64,000 nucleotides of DNA, taken from positions 1,860,001 through 1,924,000 of the forward strand of contig NC_091276.1 in NCBI RefSeq assembly GCF_042100115.1, read 5' to 3'. Position 1 is the first letter of the stretch. The number at the start of each line of letters is the position of its first letter. Below, piece after piece: positions 23,994 through 34,289 of this stretch. Both the position numbers and the translations under genes were made by a program. A model generated the notes under the pieces. The model was not told the DNA's origin, made no database searches, and was given only the letters and a program-made list of their open reading frames with translations. This DNA is from Alternaria dauci (Eukaryota > Ascomycota > Dothideomycetes > Pleosporales > Pleosporaceae).

Positions 23994-24626
23994 TCAGTTG
24001 CTCCAAAGTAGCGAGGATGCGACACACTGGATCCTGTCTGCCTTTGCGTACTTTTCAGTGCGCTGCACCTCGAGGAGCTCCTCAAGCTCAGCAGCATACG
24101 CCCCATGCGATGCCTCAAGCTCCTCAACATACGCTTCGTGCGATGCCTCACGCCTCATGATGCTCTCCTCAGACTCCTTGATGTACACCGCGACCTCGGA
24201 GCGAATATCTTCGATGGCCACATTCTGCTCGTCAACAATCTTGGCGAGCGACTTGTTCTCCTTCTTGGCCCTGAAAGCCTCGATAGCGGCTTCGTTGTAC
24301 TTCTTTTGGTAGCGTGTCTTCTCCTCGGTCATCTCCTTGTTGCGGAGCTCAAGAACGCGGATCTTGAGCAGTGCGTGCTCCAGAGCGGCAGCAGTGGCGG
24401 CCATCTCGGGAGACTGGACGGCGGCCTTGAGGTTGTGCTGGCTTTCTTGGAGCTTGGTGGCGTCCTCGTCGAGCTTGATGATGGCAGCGTCGATCTTGGG
24501 GAGCATCTTCTCGGCCTTGGTGATGGAGGTGGATGTGGCCTTGAGAGAAGTGTTGGATGATGAGAGGAGGGTGGTAGACTTGGCGAAGTGGACCTTGAGG
24601 TCGGCGATGGTCATAATGTTAGACAT
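23994..24626 (-). CDS. Coiled-coil protein of unknown function
   Basis: Single exon on the minus strand, 210 residues, not recognised. Almost the whole chain is predicted helical by eye: few Pro or Gly, heptad-spaced Leu/Ile/Ala and abundant Glu/Lys. Residues about 160-190 contain an 11-residue internal repeat (ASHEAYVEELE, ASHGAYAAELE). There is no signal peptide, membrane segment or catalytic motif. It lies 1.0 kb downstream of another minus-strand coiled-coil gene; composition is similar but I see no clear alignment between them. It could be a structural or cytoskeletal adaptor; no function is assigned. The ATG at 24626 (or Met 5) begins the heptads. Confidence 0.6.
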   Translation of the reverse strand: MSNIMTIADLKVHFAKSTTLLSSSNTSLKATSTSITKAEKMLPKIDAAIIKLDEDATKLQESQHNLKAAVQSPEMAATAAALEHALLKIRVLELRNKEMTEEKTRYQKKYNEAAIEAFRAKKENKSLAKIVDEQNVAIEDIRSEVAVYIKESEESIMRREASHEAYVEELEASHGAYAAELEELLEVQRTEKYAKADRIQCVASSLLWSN

Positions 24627-25672
24627 GTTTGACGTGTCTTTGGAGTTTGAGGTGTGAGGTGTGTGAGGTCTTGTGGTGTTGTAAAGCGACGTGCGAAACG
24701 TGTGTGCAAAATTGGTGTGCGTTGGTGATAACCGAAGCTTCCAAGGTTTTTGCGTGTGTGTGTGATGATGCTTGAGACGGTTGTGAGGTTGGTGAGTACT
24801 GATGTGGTTTGAAGTACTGGAACGTCTTGCTACTGTGTGATTTGTGTGTTGACAAGTCTCGTAAAAGTTCTTTGAGTCTTTTCAACGTTGGAATGTGAGA
24901 GATGAGTGATGAAGTTGAAGGTTATCTGGAGGAATGGAGGGCGAGGACTATACTTATGGCAGAACAGGACTGCTGAGGTCAGCGGTTCCGACGGTACAAT
25001 AGGACGACTCTGCTATTGTTGGGTGAGAGTGAACCTTGAAGAGGTGAAGCCGGCTGGCCACTCAGGTGAGCCGTAGCTGTGGAACAAGCGTCTTCACCTA
25101 CAAATCATGCACAATAGCGCCTTCACAATCAGGCATGGGTGGATGAGCCACAATAAACTTGAGCCATTTTCTAGAGGAACCAATGTATTGGGGGACGGTA
25201 GCCGCGTTGACTAATGCAAAGGTGTGTGTAGTAGTCAGGTGACGTCGACTCTCTGGTCCGCTTGAAGTTATGGTATAATAAGAGATGCTTGATAGGATGA
25301 GGTAGCGAAGCACGAGATCGGATATCAATAAGGTTTTCTCGCTTGATTCGCTTCTGCATGGCACGCATCCCGTAGAGTCTATCGTGCGGCAGACCAGACC
25401 CCCACCAGTGTGATGTTCAGCCAACTACGCCTTTTTTGTTTGCGGTATCTTTCATTCGAAAGCCTCTTATACGTGCAGAGCATATGAACTTTGGAAGTTG
25501 TGAGCGGCTCGTCGGGCTACGGGTCATATCCAAACCATAGCTCATCAGCCAACTACAACAATGGACTGCACGGGAATGAGCTGAATATTTGTCACGTTTA
25601 TATGAAAACTATGACTATCCTCTAGCGTTCAATCACGCACCATCCTTCAGGTGGCCCTATGCGGCACTACCT
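24627..25672. other. Intergenic region between two coiled-coil genes
   Basis: No supported gene. Sequence at 24640-24880 is rich in GTGTG and TTGTG runs (CACA-rich on the minus strand), which fits a 5' UTR of the minus-strand gene. Minus-strand frames at 24619-24885 and 25098-25424 look spurious. Confidence 0.45.
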
Positions 25673-28600
25673 TCATTCTATTGTCTTCTCATCCATATCC
25701 ATCTCTTCTTCCACTACCTTTTCATCGTACTTCCGCAACTTCTCCACCTCTTCTTTCAGTCTTCCTACCTCGGCTTCCAAGTCCTCGATGAACTTTGCGC
25801 ACTTCTCCATTGCGTCCGAGATGTTGCTATCACTTCCCATAAAAAGGCCAGCTCTAGCCTCAGCATAAGTCACCTCGCCTTCTTTGAACGCCTGGTTCCT
25901 TTCGAGGCCCTCGTACCTTCTGTGAAAGAGGTTATACAGTTTGTGCCAATGCCGTATGCGGCTATTGGCATAGCTAAGGTCTGATTCCTTCTTCTGAAGC
26001 TCCTCATTTTTCCTCTTGAGAATATTCTTCCAAGCTTCTTTCCCATTCTCTCTGAGATCGTTGTTCTCCATCTTGTAGAAGTCAACTTTCTCTTGCAGCT
26101 TCTTGATCTCTGAAGATTCCTGAGAATTCTTCAGATCATCGATTTCCTACTGCCTTTCACGTCGCACCTCATCGATTGCCCTTGCCTCTCTCTCCCTCGA
26201 CAATCTAACGTCGTCCTTTCGCCCGTTGGTTGCTTTCTCGGCTTCGCGTTGCGCATGATCAACATCGTTCTTGAGGTTGTTGACGTCGATGAGATATCTA
26301 TCCTTCTCAGCCTGAAGCTCCTTCTTCAACATTCGAATCACCTGATCCTGGTTCTCGTTTTCTACTTTCAGTGCTGAAAGCCGCTGCTCGAGGTCGCGAA
26401 TGGTTTGTTTACCGGTGGCTGCGTCAAGTTGAAGCTTCTGAATCTGCGAGTCACGACTGCTGATCTCGCGGATGCCTTCTTGGCGGAGTTGGTCACATTG
26501 CGCCTGGAGATCAGTGTTGCTCTTCTCCAGCTTCGCCCTGTCCTAGTCTCTCTGCGCAATCTCGCGATCTTTTGTCGCTGCCTTAAGTTCCTGCAGCTCG
26601 CTCCAAACAGCCCTGCCTTCGGAAATGGCTTCCTCGAGTTGCTTCTTGAATTTCGTGGTCTCTTCGAGGGCGGTAGAGCGCTGGAGAGTGGCTGTCGCGA
26701 CCTGTTTGGACAGACCTTGCGCATGGGCAAGCTTGGCTTCCAACTCTTCTTTTGATGTCGAGATCTGATTCAACAGCTCATGTTCCCTTGCCTCTTTGGC
26801 CTGGATGACCTTGCTCAATGAATCAACCTGGGCACGCAAGTCCGTCTCGACAGAGACCATAGCTTCATAGCTATTCTTCGAGTCCACGAGCTGTTTCTCG
26901 AGCTGTGCATAAGAAGTTTCGTTGGCTTTTGAACTGCTTTCTGAAGCAGTGGATCCAAATTGGAGCTCGTTCGTACCAGGACTGGCAACAGTTGACGATT
27001 GGGAACCGTGCACTTGTGTTACCTCCTCGGGGGATTTCTCAAGTTCAATGATCTGTTGGCGTAGTAGGCTCTTTTCATTCTCGCAACGCTCCTTATCGTT
27101 TGCGAGTCGAGCCTTCAATTCTTCCAGTTCCCCCACTTTCTCTCTATGCTGCTGCGCAAGTACCACAAAGTTCTGCTGCAACTCCCTGTACTCTTGATCC
27201 TTCTCATCCAGGCTTCGTCGGAGGTAATCCTCGGTTTCTGTAGACGTATTCTGCTTAGAGCTCGGGTCGTTGAAGCACTGTCTGGGCTCGTCGATGGTTG
27301 GGCGGTCAGACGACTGTGGCTGCTGGGTTTTGTGAGATGATGCTAGCGCACGCTCTGCTTTGCGCAACTGAAGGTTCAAGCCGGCTATCTTATTCTTCAG
27401 AGTGTCGAGCTCTTCGTCTCTCTCCTGCAGACGGGACTCCAAAGCGGCGACTCTAGCGACCTGTCTCGCTCTCAAAGCAGAGATCTCGTCGCTTCGTTCC
27501 TTGCCCGCATTGACACGCGCTTCGTTCAAGCGACGTTGTTCTGCAACACCATTAACCCTGTTCTCTTCCTCAACCCGTGCAGCCTCTTTCTTGGCTTCGA
27601 TCAGAGCCTGTTTCAGGGTCTCGACTTCCCCACTCAAAGGTCGTAGCTTACTGAGCTCGGCATCTTTCTCCTGGTGGAGCATGTGGTTTGCCTCGCCAAA
27701 GTTGCCTCCACGAATCGCCTTGCGCAAATTGTCAATCTCCTTCTGCTTGTCATGGAGCAAAGCATCAAAGCTCGTACTGACGCCTGGAATGTAATCTTTG
27801 TTCAGCTGGGTGGCGATAGTCTCTTTGAGTCTGTTGATCTCCGCGACCTGATCTCTGCTTTCCATTTCGATGCGATCGAGTCGCTGCTTCTCGTCGGCCA
27901 ACACATTCATCCTGGCTTGCACCATGTCGGCGAGCACTTCTCTGTCGAAATCTCGGGTGTCGGCTTCGTCACTCGGTATAGGGACGCCAAGTTTTCGGAG
28001 CATGATATCCTTTGCTTGGACCATTATCGCAACCTTCTCCGCTTTCTCGCTTCTTTCGGTGAGTATGGCCTGATTGTTCTGATACTTTTCTGTCACTTCC
28101 TGGCGGCTTCTTGTCCTAGCTTCGACAGTCTCCTGTAACGCCTGCACCTTCCCTTGGAGCACAACCACTCTTGGATGGCAAGCCCACATGATCATATTTG
28201 CGACAAATGAAATGGCAAGTAAAATGGGCAGTGCATATGCGAAGGGTTTCCATGGAACCCATGAGGAAGTTTTCAGCGTTGTCGTCGGCGGAGTTGCGAT
28301 CTTCCGAGGTTGTGTTCTCGATGCAGGCCTACCAAGGCTCTGCATTCTAACATCGGGAGTATAAACCACAGTAGTGCACGGCTTCGGGCTGTCGACTGAA
28401 AGGTGTGTCCATTTCGTAATATAGTATCGGTCGACAGACGTCGAGACCGACGTCACCTTCTCTGTGACCATATCGTAGATCGTCTTCGGAACCGTAGCTG
28501 TAGTAGTGGCTGTGCGTGTTGCAGTCTGTGTCTGCACGATAGTCTGATAGACTTTGTCGGTCAATGTCTTGGGCTTTGGAAATATGGTGGCAGTCCGGGT

Positions 28601-28771
28601 GACCGTAGTGGCGGTTGCAGCGCCTGAAGAGAGTTGAAACTGCTCCGGAGCTGAATTGGGATTGATGACGGGCAACCAATACAAGCTGATGGCAGGAAGC
28701 GCAGCGAAAAGAGTGGCGCCCAAGGCAACGAACAGCTCGTTTTGCAACAACAGCTGGCCAACGTCCGCCAT
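25673..28771 (-). pseudogene. Membrane-anchored coiled-coil protein, frame broken by two TAG codons
   Basis: One frame runs on the minus strand from ATG 28771 to the TAA at 25673 (1033 codons) with only two interruptions, TAG at 26545-26543 and TAG at 26149-26147. Codons 1-742 are open. Residues about 12-36 and 178-197 are hydrophobic (the second: FAYALPILLAISFVANMIMW), separated by a Thr-rich segment; the rest is charged coiled coil, and heptads continue past both stops with the same composition. Each TAG could come from CAG (Gln) by a single C-to-T change in a CpA context. Either the gene has recently become a pseudogene, or the product is a truncated 742-residue protein, or an in-frame 48-nt intron hides the second stop. 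No known family recognised. Confidence 0.6.
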
Positions 28772-30431
28772 TGCGCGGTATTTTGCGTTCCCAAATCGAG
28801 CGCGTCAATGTTGATTGAGAATCCGTGTGCGTAAAAGCGCGAAGTCACTATGATAAGGTTGGAGATGGTACCGTCGGTTGTTGTGTGGTTGTCGAAATGG
28901 TGTCGTGGTAGCTGGACAGGTGTATAGCGTTTGCAGATGCCGTCGAACAAAGGCAGAGTTTTTCGCTCGTCCCACAAAGCGCATTCACCCACACAAGTGA
29001 AAGCAGAAATATCGAGATTGTAACAGGAAACATAGACGGCAAGACGATGCACAATGGGATCATTATAAGTAACGACTGAAAGAGAGAGGCTTACTGAACG
29101 TAGTGGCCGTGAAACTGACTCAACGATGTCTTTAGTCCTGAGTAGCAACAGCATAGCCCCAAGAAACAGAAACATAGCTTACCACCGTAGTAACTGAAAC
29201 CTGTGTTGGGCTTGTTATCAGACTGCGATGCACAAGTAGTAGAAGCAGGCCAGAGTAAACCATGCCTTATCCGAGCTGGCAAGAGCTCGTATCGATCCAT
29301 TGACATCTTCCTCTTCTCATACATACAATTTCCCTTATCATTGTAGATCAGGCACAAAACGGAAGATGCAGCTCTGCGCTGGTTCATAACGCTGGGAATA
29401 GCCTGCGACGGCATGCTCGTCAAAGAGGCCGCGATGTACCAGATAGCGCGCATCAGTACTTGGGAACACGGAGAGCAAAAACATTAGGCCCTTTTCCGAT
29501 GCTTCGCTTTAGTGCGTTGAAGTGAAGGTGAAGGTGGAAGTGAAGAAGCTGGGATTGAACGCGTCAAGGAGCCTCCCGTCGGCAGGAAGTTCATCTCTTG
29601 GCATCCCGCTTGGCCCCCATGGGTTAGCACCTGCTACGCGACGTCGGAACAGCCCTTGAGTATTGAATATCGCAACTCTTTCTGTAGCAACAATGGCACG
29701 CGACATATCATACCCAGCCGCACGGCCAGCGATGGACTTACTCCTTGTCTACGCGCCGTTGCAACCTTTACGTAATCTGTGGGTCCACCTGGAGTTCGAT
29801 CAGCAAACCTCCACCTAACCTCGACACCGCCTTAATGGCACTCGTTCGTGCCTCAACTCCCTGGCAGCGTAGCTCAATCGTTTCTCGAGATGCTTCCCTC
29901 ACCACAGGGGTCTCGATTACCTTACCTAACGCCATTTGCGTTGTCATCAGGCTCGACTATCCAGTTCGCAGCCCAGATCGCATATTGGTTTCCTAATCTG
30001 GGCATCCTAACCCGCCCACAAAAGATGCTCCACCACGGCACATGTGTCCACTCCGAACCAAATTGACAAGTCTCACATAACACACCGGATGCACGGATCT
30101 CGAGGACCCTCGATCTGGGGTAGACGAGACTATGTCGCCGTTTTACTCCACTTCCGTCTGGTGTATCCGCGCACACGCGACAGGACGTCGTGAAGGAGAT
30201 ATTGGTATCTTTGCGGCTGACAGCTTATCTTAAAGGCGACCTGTCCCCGTCTTTGAAACACGGCCTGCCTAAAGGAACGTCGGATCCGCCGTAGTGTACC
30301 CGCATACCCGAGCATTGGGATCTGCTAAGTCACAGGCACAAGACCGCGGCTAACTCTTCCGCCTGTATTACTGCCCGTCTTTGTGCTCTTTCTCTTTGCT
30401 TTCCATGTTACTAGAAAACAAGTATTTCAAC
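28772..30431. other. Divergent intergenic region with one weak two-exon candidate
   Basis: Mostly unassigned. A minus-strand candidate reads from ATG 29453 through a good donor (GTAAGC, about 29185) to an acceptor CTTTCAG near 29076 and continues open toward 28770, with several Cys residues (CLIYNDKGNCMY, VSCYNLDISAFTCVGEC). It would overlap the start of the coiled-coil gene, has no known domain and no clear end, so it is not listed as a gene. The rest presumably holds promoters. Confidence 0.35.
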
Positions 30432-31233
30432 ATGACACCAACAGCATCAGCAACCGCTGCCGTGCCCACACTGACACAAAGTGGAGCACGAGTTGCTCTA
30501 CAAGCCGCGGAGCAGCATGCGCTTGAAGTTGGAGTACCCATGTAAGCTTCCCTCCAGATGTGTCAATGTGGCTCAAGCGAACCGATCGTGCTAATGGCCC
30601 AACAGGAGCATCGCTGTCGTCGACGCACACACACATCTCTTAGCCTTTACACGCATGGACTCGGCGAAGATAACGTCCATCAACACCGCCATGGACATGG
30701 CCTTTACTGCCGCCGGCAACCGCATACCCACGTCTGCATACCAAGAAACACCCTGGCCGGGCAGCGCAACTTCTGGCATTGGCAATACAATCATGGGACG
30801 CTTCACCACGCTCGGCGGCGGTGTGCCTATCCTATCGGCAGCGGGCGACATACTGGGCGCGATAGGTTGCTCAACAGGCACCAGCATGCAGGACGAGGCA
30901 GCAGCCAGGGCAGGGAGGGACGCCGTCCTGGACGTCATCAAGAAGGAGAAGGAGGCCGAGGAGGCGAGACTACACGAGGAGAGGCAAGCAGTGCTTACTC
31001 TATGGAAAGAGAAAGAAGAGGAAGTGGGGAGTTTGAGGGAAGAGCTTGAAGGAATGGATAGAAGCAGCAAGAGAATGAGGCTCGATGGTGGACGGAGTGG
31101 AAGTGTCAGCGTTGCGGGCAGTCTAATAGGACGGAGGACGAGTACGCAAGCAGGACTAGCACCGGATACACCACCGGAAGAGGGAGAGCTGCTTCCGAGT
31201 TTCGTTGGAGAGGTATCTGTGGGGCGTTACTGA
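30432..31233 (+). CDS. GlcG/HbpS-like (DUF336) protein with coiled-coil tail
   Basis: Exons 30432-30541 and 30606-31233 (64-nt intron, phase 2) give 245 residues. Residues about 10-145 match the GlcG/HbpS fold: LQAAEQHALEVGVPM, then SIAVVDAHTHLLAFTRMDSA, TAMDMAFTAA and GGGVPILSAAGDILGAIGCS, where bacterial relatives have GGxPI and GAIGVSG. Those relatives bind haem or small molecules, or are encoded with glycolate-use genes; the function here is unknown. The C-terminal 100 residues add a charged coiled coil (DVIKKEKEAEEARLHEE) and a Ser/Arg-rich tail, unlike the compact bacterial proteins of about 140 residues. No targeting signal is evident. Confidence 0.82.
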
Positions 31234-33452
31234 GCGACTGATCTTTCCCTTTTGCATTAGCGTTCTGGTTATCAACCTCGTGAACCAAGCATGGCGTTCA
31301 TTGGTAGGGCTTTGGGCGAACAAAAGGCGTTGCTATGAAGGAGGCTATCTGCGTTTGTAACGACGAACATTTATTATCTAATCTGCTCAATCGTGATCAT
31401 ATTCAAGAAAGCGTGTGAGCTCTTGGGAGCACTTCGATTGGAACGTGTCGCTTCATGACGCCAGGTCTGCGTCGATCGCTCTTGGGTGGAAGCCAACTAG
31501 GGTCGCCTTATCGCTTGTGAGAGTACAGGGAGTAGGAAACCCAGCATACGATCAGCATTGTTAGTGCCAGGGTGGGGAAGAAAGACAGTGAGGCTGCAGT
31601 AGGCCAGATCCACTGTTTCTAGACGCCTTCGAAGATTCATACCGAACAGACAGTGAGCGGAGTAAGAGGAAAGACACAAAGCACTGAACCAAGGCCGTTG
31701 CTCAAAACGACGAAGATGACTCAGCAGTATGCGTTACACTTGATGTCCAGTCGCGACGTGGTGCCGAAGCATGCGATGAAGAAAATCCCCTTTTGGAAAG
31801 CCTCTTGTGGGAGGGCCATCGTCGCCTTCAATGAGCCAACATCCAGCATACGAGATACTCACACGCTCTTATAGAAAGGCTTACATGTGTTAGTCAGGAA
31901 GTCTGAACAACGCGCGGTGTGATGCACGTGGTACCGGTATCCTCACACGGCTCATTTGTACACATGTCGAGTTCAATCATCGCACAAGGCTGGGAAGGCA
32001 CCCAGTGTTGCGCTACACAACTTGCATAGCGGCGGAAGCAGTCGGAAGCGTCATGTCGTCCTCCGTGCCGTCGTCCGCGCAACCGTCAACCTCGAGGAGT
32101 GATTACTAGAACTCGTGTTGTCTCGTGTACTGCTGTTCAGGCAGATGCCCTTGCTCGGATGATGCTGCGCTACAAGACCATCCAAGCACACCGATGAACA
32201 CAGCGGCCGAGCCTTGCCGAATTACGAGATGTCTACACGAAATAGAGAAAGACGGCAGAGATAGTCATTACAAAACTTCTTCCCTTTCGCAGCCCGCCCC
32301 CGTCAGCCAGCTTACGTACCCCGTGCACCGCCGCCGCCGGGAATCCCTTCGAAGCCTTCGGGAACAACGCCCCCATGAAATGAAGCACCGGCAAGCCTGA
32401 GAAATCCAGCCATCTCTAGAATGACCCGATCGCCAGCGCAAATCACCGAACCCATCACCGAACCCTAACAAACATGCCATTCCAGCGATGAAATGACGAT
32501 GTGCAAATGACGCCAAACTCTACCCCTGTCTACACTCTAACAGTGCAGCGGGCCAGCGTCTAGCTCGTGAGAAGCCAAGTTGGGGGGAGGGAAGCCGACA
32601 CCCGAACTGCCATGGCCCCAGGTCGCAAGTCAGGCTGCTCGTGCGACACATTGTGCTGAACATGTTTGCTTGTTCGTGGCTCTCTGTGCGACACGGTCTT
32701 TGGTACGCCAATCTACTGACTTTGGAGCGCAATAAACTCTATCGCGATTCATCGCGACGCCTTCTTACCGCTTACATGTCGATGGCGCTGCCGTGCCTAG
32801 CTGAAAGCTGTATTGTTGAAAGGGGGGGGGGAGGCTATTGGAATTTGGGGGCGCTGCTCCGTGGTTGAGTGTTGGAAGCGGCGCGGCAGCGTGCAAGCCC
32901 AGGAACCCGCCCCTGCTTGGCAGGTACAGAACACGAAGTTGTGCCTGGAGCTTTTGCGCTGTACGGGCGTCATCTCCGCAGCCGCCCAGGTTCTTGCTTG
33001 CTTGCGGCTGTCACCTTCTCACTTTGGACCCTGTGCGTTCATTCGGCTCGTATAGAGGATACGAAGGTTGCGAACATGGTGAAGATCGCTGGTAGCTTTT
33101 ATTGTTAGTAGGGTTTGCTAAGCGTGATCGCCGCTAAGGCTTGAATGATAGGGAGCAGGTAGGTCATCACACACATGCACAGGCAAGCGAAGAAGCAAGG
33201 GATTCGGGGGTCATGAATTCGTGGATCTGTAATTTGGCAACAGAGTAGAAAAAAGTCGCTGATGCATCCCTCAAAAAACATGAGCAGGGGATAAAAAGAG
33301 GTTTAGTACCATACGATACAAAAGAAGTGAATATGTTTCGAACCAGCGCGAAAGCAACCAGTCGCGAGTTTGATCTCCAAGCCGCCCTGTCATCTACTGT
33401 AGAAGAATTGAACCCCCGTCCCAACACCCTCGTAACATGTTTGGTGATTTGC
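31234..33452. other. Convergent intergenic stretch of 2.2 kb
   Basis: Frames of 60-90 codons on both strands lack domains and overlap each other. A run of ten G bases occurs near 32821-32830. There is no repeat, RNA gene or coding segment I can support, and base composition is close to the surrounding DNA. Confidence 0.45.
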
Positions 33453-34289
33453 TTATGCAAGATCGCAGCACCAGATACCCTCGTGGTTGGCGCATCCGAT
33501 CTTGGAGTAGTTGGGCGAGGTGAGGATCTCAGCGTGGCCGGTCTGGCCCTCATACGCCCAGCCCTCGGACATGGTGCTGCAGACGCCGTCGAGACCAGGG
33601 AGAGTGGGGATCTCGCAGAGCCAGCCACCAACGAAGACGGAGAGGAAGGACTCCATGTCGGGCTTGCCGGGGGCAAGGACCTGACCGTAGGTTCCGGGGT
33701 TGAGCTTGTGCTTCATAACACCGTTGCCCTCAACGACAACGTTCATAGCGTTGGACTCGAGGGTGGAGTCGTTCTCAAGGTCGGACATGCCCAACTTGGC
33801 GCGCCACTCGGAGACAATGTCCATGTAGCCACCGGCAGGAGCAGGGGCAGCTTCGCTGGCAGTTGGCTTGGGGGCCTCGCTGGAAGGAGCGGGAGGAGCA
33901 GCCTCGTAGGTGGGCTCAGGGGCAGGAGTGTAGGCTGGTGCCTCGCTGGTAGGCTCAGGGGCAGGGGTGTAGGCTGGCGCCGTGCTGGTAGGCTTGGGGG
34001 CCTCGCTGGTGGGCGCTGGGGGAGGAGCCACGTAGACGGAAGAGCTGCTGGGCTTAGCAGGCGCGTAGACCATGGTGGGCTTGGCCGGGGCCTCGTAGAC
34101 AGGCTTGACGGAGGTGGGCTTGGGGACTTCATAGCCCTCGGTAACGTAGACGGTCTTGACGACAGTTGCGACGACTTCGACAACGTGCTTGACGTTCTTG
34201 GGCTGGCCGCCGTATCCACCACCGTAAGAGGGGGCGGCGAGCGCAGAGCCCGCAAGGGCAGCGATGGAGAAAGCGATAGCGGAGCGCAT
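33453..34289 (-). CDS. Secreted CAP-like (SCP/PR-1) protein with Pro/Ala-rich linker
   Basis: Single exon on the minus strand. ATG 34289 gives 278 residues with a signal peptide (MRSAIAFSIAALAGSALA); a start at 34322 would place 11 polar residues before it. Residues about 20-160 are Pro/Ala/Thr/Ser-rich with near-repeats of PAYTPAPEPTSEA, suggesting O-glycosylation or cell-wall exposure. The C-terminal 125 residues resemble a divergent CAP domain: SEWRAKLGMSDLENDSTLES, MKHKLNPGTYGQVL (compare H..YGENL) and TGHAEILTSPNYSKIGCA (compare GHYTQMVW...IGCA). Four Cys are available for disulfides. CAP proteins bind sterols or act at the host interface in some fungi; the role here is inferred only. 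Confidence 0.78.
   Translation of the reverse strand: MRSAIAFSIAALAGSALAAPSYGGGYGGQPKNVKHVVEVVATVVKTVYVTEGYEVPKPTSVKPVYEAPAKPTMVYAPAKPSSSSVYVAPPPAPTSEAPKPTSTAPAYTPAPEPTSEAPAYTPAPEPTYEAAPPAPSSEAPKPTASEAAPAPAGGYMDIVSEWRAKLGMSDLENDSTLESNAMNVVVEGNGVMKHKLNPGTYGQVLAPGKPDMESFLSVFVGGWLCEIPTLPGLDGVCSTMSEGWAYEGQTGHAEILTSPNYSKIGCANHEGIWCCDLA

Noticed and set aside
24105..24560. 151-codon + frame rich in Leu and Gly
   Set aside because: Antisense to the 210-residue coiled-coil gene; the Leu/Val richness mirrors Glu/Lys codons on the other strand.
26102..26167. 48-nt in-frame intron that would remove the second TAG of the coiled-coil gene
   Set aside because: A GTGCGA donor and a TCTCAG acceptor exist and 48 nt keeps frame, but no good branch site is present, the heptads read through, and it leaves the first TAG unexplained. 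It is kept only as an alternative.
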